5,249 bases of DNA from Rhodosalinus sp046542825 (GTDB taxonomy: Bacteria > Pseudomonadota > Alphaproteobacteria > Rhodobacterales > Rhodobacteraceae), in the NCBI RefSeq assembly GCF_046542825.1, contig NZ_JBKHAQ010000156.1, positions 1 through 5,249 on the forward strand. Reading direction: 5' to 3'. Shown here one piece after another: positions 1-5,249 of the stretch (within the stretch, counting starts at the first letter, position 1; every line of letters begins with the position of its first letter). A program made the translations under genes and the position numbers. Below the pieces are notes generated by a model that made no database searches, was not told the DNA's origin, and saw only the letters and a program-made list of their open reading frames with translations.

Positions 1-904
1 AGCGTTCCGTCAGCTTGCGGGTCGCCGGGATCACGCCGGTCAGCATCATCACCGGATCGTCGCCGGTGACGGCGAAACCCGAGATGGCCGCGCGGGGGCT
101 CAGGCCCAGCCGCTCTGCCGTCTTCTCCTCCGCGATCAGCATGGCGCCCGCGCCGTCGGTGATCTGGCTCGAATTGCCGGCCGTCACGCGCCAGCCGATC
201 TGCGGGAAGCGCGCGCTCATCTCGTCGGTGTGGAAGGCAGGGCTCAGCTCGGCCAGCTTCTCGGAGCTGGTATCGGGGCGCGGGCCCTCGTCCTCTGTCA
301 CGGTGTGCCCGTCCACGTCGAGCGGCACGATATCGCGCGCCACGATCCCGCGCGCCGAGACCGCGTGCTGGTGCGAGCGAAACGCGTAGTCGTCCATCTC
401 CACGCGCGAGAGATCCCATTGCGCCGCGATCAGCTCTGCCGAGATGCCCTGATGCACCAGCCCCTCGGGGTAGCGCGCGTGCAGCATCGGGCCGAGGTTG
501 TCGCGCCCCATCCGGTTCGACTTCATCTCGACCCGGCTCATCATCTCGACGCCGCCCGCGATGACCATGTCACAGGCCCCGGCGATCACCCCCTGCGCGG
601 CGAAGTCCATCGCCTGTTGCGCAGAGCCGCATTTGCGGTCGAGCGTCACCGCCGGCACGGAGTCCGGGAAACCCGCGGCCAGCACCGCCTGCCGTCCGAT
701 GTTGGCCGCCTGCTCGCCCACCTGGATGACGCAGCCGGTAATGACATCCTCGACCAGCGCGGGGTCGACGCCCGTCCGCGCGACCAGCGCCTGAAGCACG
801 CGCGCGTAGAGGTCCACCGGATGCAGCGCCGCCAGCGCGCCATTCGCCCGCCCCCGCCCGAAGGGCGAGCGCACCACGTCCACGATGACGGCACGCCGGG
901 CCAT
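1..904 (-). CDS. Thiolase (acetyl-CoA C-acyltransferase family), 3' end outside window
   Basis: The frame from the ATG at 904-902 stays open for 301 codons to the window edge, so the C-terminal quarter or so is missing. Thiolases cleave 3-ketoacyl-CoA with CoA to give acetyl-CoA plus a shortened acyl-CoA, or run in reverse as a condensation. Visible hallmarks are the nucleophile region LDRKCGSAQQA with the acyl-accepting Cys at residue 92, then VIAGGVEMMSR (114-124), and the family motif TAGNSSQITDGAGAM (241-255). The second catalytic His and the C-terminal CxG motif would lie beyond position 1. The Cys context (DRKCGSAQQ) and the LVHQGISAELIA segment (about 150-159) recall thiolases of catabolic, steroid or branched-substrate type more than short-chain PhaA, but substrate cannot be assigned. 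The start overlaps the upstream stop as TGATG, preceded by an AAAGGGGG stretch four bases away. This implies translational coupling to the carboxyltransferase. Confidence 0.93.
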   Translation of the reverse strand, partial: MARRAVIVDVVRSPFGRGRANGALAALHPVDLYARVLQALVARTGVDPALVEDVITGCVIQVGEQAANIGRQAVLAAGFPDSVPAVTLDRKCGSAQQAMDFAAQGVIAGACDMVIAGGVEMMSRVEMKSNRMGRDNLGPMLHARYPEGLVHQGISAELIAAQWDLSRVEMDDYAFRSHQHAVSARGIVARDIVPLDVDGHTVTEDEGPRPDTSSEKLAELSPAFHTDEMSARFPQIGWRVTAGNSSQITDGAGAMLIAEEKTAERLGLSPRAAISGFAVTGDDPVMMLTGVIPATRKLTER

Positions 905-2367
905 CAGGCCCCCTTTCGTCTCAGCGTCAGGTTCATCGCCTCGCTGCGGATCTGCACCACGGGGCTGTTGGCCACCTTCATCAGCCGGCGCGCCTCGTCA
1001 AGCTCGGGCGAGGACAGCAGCGGATAGTCGCGCGCGACCGGGCCCGCGGCCCACATCGCCTTGAGGTCGTGCTCGGGCACCAGCGCGCGCAGGATCAGCT
1101 CGTCGTCGTTCTTCGTGCCATATCGCTTGCGCAGCTCCTCGATGGTGGGCTGCTCGGGCGGGTTGGCCACGACTTCCTTCGCGCGCGAAGACGACATGAT
1201 CCTGTCCAGAACGTTCGGTTCGATGGGCGCCACGGTCTGCCCGTAGAAGCCCGCCGCGTATTGTATCACCTCGTCCGGGATGACCGAATAGCGTTTTCCC
1301 GTCACCACGTTCAGCACGGCGAGCGTGCCGACAAGCTGGGAAAACGGCGTCGCCATCCCGGGATAGCCCAGCTCGCGCCGGACCACCGCGGTTTCCTCCA
1401 GCACGTCGCCCAGCCGGTCGGTCATGTTGTATTGCGCAAGCTGCGCCTTGAGCGTGCCGGTCATGCCGCCGGGGATCTGGTGCTCGGTCGAGAGCACGTC
1501 GTATTCGTTGAACTGATCGACGAGGAAGCCCGCCGCCTTGCCCACCGCGCGGAAGTGGTCCGCCACCGGCTGGAAGAGCGAGGTGTCGAGGTCGTGGGTG
1601 TGCCCCAGAAGCTCGATGTTGCGCACCACGCTTTCGGTCGAAGGCACCGAGGGGCCGTTCGCCATGGGGCGCGCGGCGGTGTGCAGGATCGTGACACCCA
1701 GGTCGATGATGTCCACATAGGCCTTGCCGGAAAGGCCCAGGATGTTGTTGGCGTGGAATTCCAGCGGCTTGTCGCCGATCCGGGCCTTGATCGCGGGCAC
1801 CAGCGTCCTGAGCCGCTCCTTTTCCAGCACGCCGGCGGTGTCGTAGAGCAGGATGGTGTCCACATCCGGCGAGGCGGCCAGTTGCCCCGCCTTCTCGGCG
1901 AAGAATTCGTCGGTGTGCACGGGCGAGAGCGCGAACATCACCGCGCCCGCGACCTCGGAGCCGTATTCCTTCGCCACCTTGGCCAGGCGGTGCATCTTGT
2001 CGATGTTGAAGAGCACGTCGTAGATCCAGAAGGACCGCACGCCGTGCTCGTTCAGCTGCCGCATCCAGCAGTCCATCAGCGCGTCGGGCGTCACGCCGAA
2101 GGTGACGGAGGCGTTCGAGCGCATGCCGCCCCGGATGCGCGTGCGCGGCATCGCGTCCACCAGAAGGTCCAGCCCCTCCCACGGGTTTTCGCGCGCGTGC
2201 TTGATCATCACCTCCATCAGCGACGATCCGGCAAGGTCGATGACACGAAATCCCGTCTTGTCGATCAGCGGCGCGACGGGCAGCGCCATGCCCGCCTGCA
2301 TGCGCATCCCCCAAAGGCTCTGCTGGCCGTCGCGCATGGTCTCGTCGAGAAATTCGATATGGGCCAT
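904..2367 (-). CDS. Carboxyltransferase subunit, pyruvate carboxylase/oxaloacetate decarboxylase-like DRE-TIM barrel protein
   Basis: A 487-residue protein of the family that moves CO2 between carboxybiotin and a keto acid in pyruvate carboxylase, oxaloacetate decarboxylase and transcarboxylase 5S. The barrel starts with DETMRDGQQSL (residues 8-18), which carries the metal-ligand Asp8. SPVHT (148-152), ARPMANGPSVPSTES (232-246), HQIPGGM (296-302) and ATPFSQLVG (339-347) follow; ATPFS holds the Thr340 equivalent to the proton-shuttling catalytic Thr of pyruvate carboxylase. The family's C-terminal segment (IEELRKRYG...ALVPEHDLK, about 409-436) is present, but no biotinyl domain is fused. The family's carbamylated Lys is replaced by Tyr175 (LLYDTAG), and the usual HxH pair reads H205-A-N207. 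Activity on pyruvate is therefore doubtful. The ATG at 2367 was preferred to the in-frame GTG at 2376 because AGGAG lies 8 bases upstream of the ATG. HMG-CoA lyase or isopropylmalate synthase is less likely given the C-terminal half. Confidence 0.85.
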   Translation of the reverse strand: MAHIEFLDETMRDGQQSLWGMRMQAGMALPVAPLIDKTGFRVIDLAGSSLMEVMIKHARENPWEGLDLLVDAMPRTRIRGGMRSNASVTFGVTPDALMDCWMRQLNEHGVRSFWIYDVLFNIDKMHRLAKVAKEYGSEVAGAVMFALSPVHTDEFFAEKAGQLAASPDVDTILLYDTAGVLEKERLRTLVPAIKARIGDKPLEFHANNILGLSGKAYVDIIDLGVTILHTAARPMANGPSVPSTESVVRNIELLGHTHDLDTSLFQPVADHFRAVGKAAGFLVDQFNEYDVLSTEHQIPGGMTGTLKAQLAQYNMTDRLGDVLEETAVVRRELGYPGMATPFSQLVGTLAVLNVVTGKRYSVIPDEVIQYAAGFYGQTVAPIEPNVLDRIMSSSRAKEVVANPPEQPTIEELRKRYGTKNDDELILRALVPEHDLKAMWAAGPVARDYPLLSSPELDEARRLMKVANSPVVQIRSEAMNLTLRRKGA

Positions 2368-2372
2368 CGGGC

Positions 2373-3737
2373 TCACTCCTGTTCCAGAAAGGCGGGCAGG
2401 GCGCGATCTTCCAGCCAGCGCGTCGAGAATGCGCCGGTGCGGAAGTCGGGGTGCCCGACGATGTAGGCGGCCAGTGGCAGCGTGGTCGCCACGCCCTGCA
2501 GCCGAAAGTCGCGGATGGCGGCGAGCATCCCCTCGATGGCGGCCTCGCGGGTCGCGCCACGGACGATGAGCTTGCCCACCATGCTGTCGTAGAAGGGCGG
2601 GATCAGGTCGCCCGCCCGCATGTGGCTGTCCAGGCGGATGCCCGCGGCCTCCGGCGGGTGCCAGGCCGTCACGCGGCCCGGCGCGGGCAGGAAGCCGTTG
2701 CGCGGATCCTCGGCGTTGATCCGCACCTCCAGCGCGTGGCCGTCGAAGGCGACATCCTCCTGCCGCACGCCGATTCCCTGCCCCGCCGCGACCGAAAGCT
2801 GCCGCGCGATCAGGTCGTGGCCCGTGATTTCCTCGCTCACCGGATGCTCGACCTGGATGCGCGAGTTGACCTCGATGAAGTAGAAATCCTCGCGGTCCAT
2901 GTCGTAGAGGAACTCGACCGTGCCCGCGTTGCGGTAGCTGGCGTGGGCGCAGAGCCGCACGGCGGCCTCGCGCATCCGCGCCTGCACCTCCGCGGGCATG
3001 GCCGTGACCTGCGCCTCCTCGATCAGCTTCTGATACCGCCGCTGGACCGAGCAGTCGCGGTCGCCGAAATGCACGACCGCGCCCTCGCCGTCGCCCACCA
3101 CCTGCACCTCGACGTGGCGGGCGCGCTCGACGAAACGCTCCATGTAGAGCCGCCCGTCGCCGAAGGCGGCCTCGGCCTCGCGGCTGGCGCGGGAGAAGCT
3201 CGATTTCAGCTCCTCGGGCGTGCGGGCGAGGAACATGCCCTTGCCGCCGCCGCCCGCGCTGGCCTTCATCACCACCGGATAGCCGATCTCTTCCGCCGCT
3301 TCCTGCGCAGGGGCAACTTCGGCGATGTGATCGGTGCCCGGCACGGTGGGCACCTCCGCCGCCTCGGCCAGACGGCGGGCCGAGAGCTTGTCGCCCAGCG
3401 CCTCGATCGTCTCGGGGCGGGGGCCGACGAAGGCGATCCCCTCCTCCGCGCAGCGGCGGGCGAGTTCCGGCTTCTCCGACAGGAAGCCGTAGCCGGGATG
3501 CAGCGCGTCGCAGCCCGTGGCCCTGGCCGCGTGCAGGATCAGGTCGACGTTCAGGTAGCTCTTCGGCGCCTTTGCCGGCCCCAGCACCACCGCGCGGTCC
3601 GCCATCCGCGCACCCAGGCCGTCCTTGTCGGCCGCGGACACGCCCAGCACCGTCTCGAGCCCCAGCGCCTTCGCGGTGCGCAGGATTCGAACCGCGATCT
3701 CGCCGCGGTTGGCCACGAAGAGGCGGTTGATCGTCAT
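2373..3737 (-). CDS. Biotin carboxylase subunit (AccC-type)
   Basis: A 454-residue ATP-grasp enzyme that carboxylates the biotin of the carrier protein using ATP and bicarbonate; E. coli AccC is 449 residues. The N-terminal domain begins with the family's VANRGEIAVRI (residues 8-18), followed by HPGYGFLSE (80-88). The ATP-grasp domain has VMKASAGGGGKGM (156-168), with Lys158 and the glycine loop that close over ATP, then RHVEVQV with His208, RRYQK with Lys237, and Glu275. The active-site stretch EVNSRIQVEHP (289-299) contains the catalytic Arg293 and Glu297. LEVRINAEDP with Arg339 and DSMVGKLI (384-391) complete the C-terminal domain. All expected catalytic residues appear intact. NSR replaces the common NTR, a conservative change. 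The start is 4 bases after the carrier-protein stop; GAGG lies only 2 bases before the ATG, so initiation probably depends on coupling. It ends without a BCCP fusion, unlike propionyl- or methylcrotonyl-CoA carboxylase alpha subunits. Confidence 0.95.
   Translation of the reverse strand: MTINRLFVANRGEIAVRILRTAKALGLETVLGVSAADKDGLGARMADRAVVLGPAKAPKSYLNVDLILHAARATGCDALHPGYGFLSEKPELARRCAEEGIAFVGPRPETIEALGDKLSARRLAEAAEVPTVPGTDHIAEVAPAQEAAEEIGYPVVMKASAGGGGKGMFLARTPEELKSSFSRASREAEAAFGDGRLYMERFVERARHVEVQVVGDGEGAVVHFGDRDCSVQRRYQKLIEEAQVTAMPAEVQARMREAAVRLCAHASYRNAGTVEFLYDMDREDFYFIEVNSRIQVEHPVSEEITGHDLIARQLSVAAGQGIGVRQEDVAFDGHALEVRINAEDPRNGFLPAPGRVTAWHPPEAAGIRLDSHMRAGDLIPPFYDSMVGKLIVRGATREAAIEGMLAAIRDFRLQGVATTLPLAAYIVGHPDFRTGAFSTRWLEDRALPAFLEQE
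2376..2380 (-). promoter_or_regulatory. Ribosome binding site deciding the carboxyltransferase start
   Basis: AGGAG on the minus strand sits 8 bases before the ATG at 2367 and just before the TGA stop of the biotin carboxylase gene (2375-2373). The alternative GTG at 2376 uses the last G of this motif and so has no Shine-Dalgarno sequence at a workable distance. This supports the ATG and places the site in the last codons of the upstream gene. Confidence 0.75.
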
Positions 3738-3741
3738 GGCC

Positions 3742-4251
3742 TCAGTCCGGCTCGATCCACCTGAGAGTCTGGCCGTATTCGACCATCTGCGCGTCCTCGA
3801 CGCAGACCTCGCGCACGGTGCCCGCCACGCCCGCCCGCATGGTGGTGAAGAGCTTCATCACCTCGATCAGGCAGACCTCGGTCTCGGGCGTGACCCTGTC
3901 GCCCACGGAGACGTAAGGCGCGGCGCCAGGCTCTGGCGCCTTGTAGAACGTGCCGAGGTTGGTGGCCGTCACGGCGACCCATCCCTCCTGCGGGCGCGCG
4001 TCCGCGGGTGTGTCGGCCGAAGCGCCGGCGTCCACCGGCCCAGCCGGTGCCCGACTTTCGGGTGCCGGTGCGACAGGCACGCCCGCAGAAGGCGGCAGAG
4101 CGGCCGGCGCGACCGCGCCGGACGGCCCGCGGGCCGAGGCATCCTTTGACAGGAAGATTTCCTCGCCCCCGATCTCCAGGTGCATCTCTTCCCAGTCGGA
4201 GTCGTCGAAGATGCGGATCAGTGCCTCGATGTCGCTCGTCTTCAGGCCCAT
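3742..4251 (-). CDS. Biotin carboxyl carrier protein (AccB-type)
   Basis: A 169-residue carrier for the carboxylase encoded by the next two genes. The N-terminal segment TSDIEALIRIFDDSDWEEMH through EIFLSK (residues 5-36) resembles the helix-plus-hairpin that precedes the linker in AccB. An Ala/Pro/Gly-rich flexible linker follows (about 38-88). The C-terminal biotinyl domain (about 90-169) contains GTFYKAPEPGAAPYVSVGD (100-118), where AccB proteins carry the protruding thumb. Its biotin attachment motif is IEVMKLF, with the modified Lys133 encoded at 3855-3853. The motif has Val where most carriers have Ala (EAMKM). The ATG at 4251 was chosen over the in-frame ATG at 4266: GAGGG is spaced 6 bases before 4251, AAGG directly abuts 4266, and MGLKTSDIE is a natural family N-terminus. 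A housekeeping AccB role is possible, but the adjacent keto-acid-type transferase points to a dedicated carrier. Confidence 0.93.
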   Translation of the reverse strand: MGLKTSDIEALIRIFDDSDWEEMHLEIGGEEIFLSKDASARGPSGAVAPAALPPSAGVPVAPAPESRAPAGPVDAGASADTPADARPQEGWVAVTATNLGTFYKAPEPGAAPYVSVGDRVTPETEVCLIEVMKLFTTMRAGVAGTVREVCVEDAQMVEYGQTLRWIEPD

Positions 4252-4257
4252 CCCTGT

Positions 4258-4262
4258 CCCTC
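4258..4262 (-). promoter_or_regulatory. Ribosome binding site deciding the carrier-protein start
   Basis: GAGGG on the minus strand ends 6 bases before the ATG at 4251 and begins right after the TGA (4265-4263) of the dikinase-like gene. Using the ATG at 4266 instead would give a 4-base ATGA overlap but no properly spaced Shine-Dalgarno sequence. Both starts are compatible with coupled translation; the spacing favours 4251. Confidence 0.6.
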
Positions 4263-5249
4263 TCATCCTTGCGCCGAGACGGCGACGGTCTCGCGGTCCT
4301 CGTGCGCCATGCCCGCCCGCGCGCCCGCCAGCAGGAGCGGCAGCGCGGGTTTGCCGATCACGAACTTCAGCCCCGCGGACAGCGCGGCCGACATCCCCTC
4401 TTCCGTGGCCAAAGCGCCCCCGGTCGCGGCCTCCGCACCCCTGAGCAGGTTCGGCAGGTTCGCCGCGTCCTCACTGCCCTCGATCGTGTTCAGGTCCACG
4501 ATCTGCGCGGCAGGCGCCGCGTCCGGCGTGTGCACCGGGATCGGACAGGTCGCCTGCGCCCAATCCTTCAGCTGCGCCAGGTCGGTCTCGGCGTTCTCGT
4601 CGGGCGCCTCGGCGGCAAGCGCCCCGGCATAGATGCGGCCCGTGGACCCGTCCACGGTGACGGTTTGCCCGGCGTGCGCCGTAACGCTTCCTTCGCCGCA
4701 CCCCACCACACAGGCGATGCCCAGCGCGCGGCTGACCACGGCGGCATGGCTGGTCGCGCCGCCCCTCTCGGTGATGACCGCCCTTGCCGCGAGCATCCCG
4801 TGCAGATCCTCGGGGCTGGTGGTCACGCGGGCCAGGATGACGTCCTCGCCCTGTGCCGCGCGGCGCTCTGCCTCGTCGCTGTCGGTCACCACGGTGCCGA
4901 TGCCGATGCCGGGCGAGGCGGCCTCGCCCCGGCACAACGTCTCGGCCGCCTCCGCCTCGCCCGGTTTCAGGCGCGGGGCAAGCAGCAGGCGCACCTGATC
5001 CGGCGTCACGCGGGTGAGCGCGACCTGCGGGGTGATGACCCCTTCGCGCACCATCTCGGTTGCGATCCGCACCGCGGCGGCGGGCGCGCGCTTGGCCGCG
5101 CGGCTCTGCAAGAGGAAAAGCTCTCCCTTCTGGACGGTGAACTCGATGTCCTGCACGTCGCCGTTGGCCTCTTCCAGCCTCTCGGAGGCCGCCATCAACG
5201 CGTCGAACGCCTGCGGCACGGTCTGCCGCATCGTCTCCACCGGCTGCGG
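4263..5249 (-). CDS. Pyruvate,phosphate dikinase-like phosphotransferase lacking the C-terminal PEP/pyruvate barrel, 5' end outside window
   Basis: The last 328 codons of a longer gene. The frame is open at the window edge, and the first visible residues (PQPVETM) match the middle of dikinases, so the GTG at 5240 is not a start. Residues about 1-55 are the end of the ATP-grasp-like nucleotide domain, including DVQDIEFTVQ (about 31-40) and LFLLQSRAAKR (44-54). Residues about 103-208 are the swivelling phosphohistidine domain, with TSPEDLHGM and the signature GGATSHAAVVSRALG (163-177); His168 is the phosphorylated residue, encoded at 4748-4746. True PPDK then has a barrel of about 340 residues that binds PEP and carries a catalytic Cys. 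Here only about 120 residues follow, without the GLCRTEHMF or NCGEHG-type motifs. ATP-dependent His phosphorylation looks possible, but PEP formation by this polypeptide does not. The carrier-protein start follows directly after its stop, so it belongs to the same operon. Confidence 0.85.
   Translation of the reverse strand, partial: PQPVETMRQTVPQAFDALMAASERLEEANGDVQDIEFTVQKGELFLLQSRAAKRAPAAAVRIATEMVREGVITPQVALTRVTPDQVRLLLAPRLKPGEAEAAETLCRGEAASPGIGIGTVVTDSDEAERRAAQGEDVILARVTTSPEDLHGMLAARAVITERGGATSHAAVVSRALGIACVVGCGEGSVTAHAGQTVTVDGSTGRIYAGALAAEAPDENAETDLAQLKDWAQATCPIPVHTPDAAPAAQIVDLNTIEGSEDAANLPNLLRGAEAATGGALATEEGMSAALSAGLKFVIGKPALPLLLAGARAGMAHEDRETVAVSAQG

Noticed and set aside
230..1027. 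265-codon plus-strand open frame opposite the thiolase
   Set aside because: No recognisable motif, and it overlaps the thiolase gene, whose active-site and GNSS motifs are intact on the minus strand.
904..2367. Carboxyltransferase as HMG-CoA lyase or isopropylmalate synthase
   Set aside because: DxTxRDG and DTAG are shared across the superfamily, but HQIPGG, ATPFSQLVG and the C-terminal ALVPE region are specific to the pyruvate carboxylase/oxaloacetate decarboxylase branch. The operon also supplies BC and BCCP.
1069..2466. 465-codon plus-strand open frame opposite the carboxyltransferase
   Set aside because: Its translation is rich in His, Arg, Asp and Val with no domain motif. It mirrors a clearly conserved gene on the other strand, as expected for long antisense frames in high-GC DNA.
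998..2560. 520-codon minus-strand frame spanning the BC/CT junction
   Set aside because: It is an alternate frame of the two real genes, with an Arg/Ala/Gly/Pro-rich low-complexity translation and no family motifs.
2451..3764. 437-codon plus-strand open frame opposite the biotin carboxylase
   Set aside because: Same antisense artefact. The minus-strand protein keeps all biotin carboxylase motifs and explains the region.
3922..3940. Perfect 8-base inverted repeat (GGCGCCAG / CTGGCGCC) with a 3-base loop
   Set aside because: It lies inside the BCCP coding region, encoding the APEPGA part of the thumb, and has no T-tract. It is best explained by GC-rich codons, not a terminator or operator.
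4034..4048. Short palindrome ACCGG-CCCAG-CCGGT
   Set aside because: Five-base arms in the Ala/Pro linker of the BCCP; this is expected by chance in such DNA.
4263..4628. Frameshift or interruption truncating the dikinase-like gene
   Set aside because: The carrier gene begins 11 bases after the stop, leaving no room for a displaced barrel. The tail keeps a normal coding composition up to its end.

Overview
The window is a gene-dense, high-GC stretch in which every gene is read from the minus strand. There is no non-coding gap longer than about 11 bases. GC-rich codon use and the style of the proteins, especially the carrier-protein N-terminus, suggest an alphaproteobacterium, most likely of the Rhodobacterales. 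That placement is an inference from composition and protein character, not from a marker gene.

In the direction of transcription (high to low coordinates) there are five genes. (1) The 3' part of a pyruvate,phosphate dikinase-like gene (4263-5249, 5' end outside the window): it has the end of the ATP-binding domain and a complete phosphohistidine swivelling domain, but stops before the PEP/pyruvate-binding barrel. (2) A biotin carboxyl carrier protein of the AccB type (3742-4251). (3) A biotin carboxylase of the AccC type (2373-3737). (4) A carboxyltransferase of the pyruvate carboxylase/oxaloacetate decarboxylase (DRE-TIM barrel) type (904-2367), with two of the four expected metal ligands substituted. 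(5) The 5' two thirds or so of a thiolase (1-904, 3' end outside the window). Junctions are an 11-base gap, a 4-base gap, a 5-base gap and a 1-base TGATG overlap, so this looks like one translationally coupled operon. No promoter or terminator is visible.

Genes 2-4 supply the three activities of a biotin-dependent carboxylase on separate polypeptides: biotin carboxylation (BC), carrier (BCCP) and transfer (CT). The BC and BCCP resemble acetyl-CoA carboxylase subunits, but the CT belongs to the keto-acid family rather than the AccA/AccD crotonase family. Its metal site is altered, and it is flanked by a barrel-less dikinase-like phosphotransferase and a thiolase. The combination suggests a dedicated catabolic or assimilatory carboxylation pathway with an uncertain substrate, ending in thiolytic cleavage of a 3-ketoacyl-CoA. 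A ketone or small oxo-compound is one speculative substrate. This system is the main item of interest in the window.
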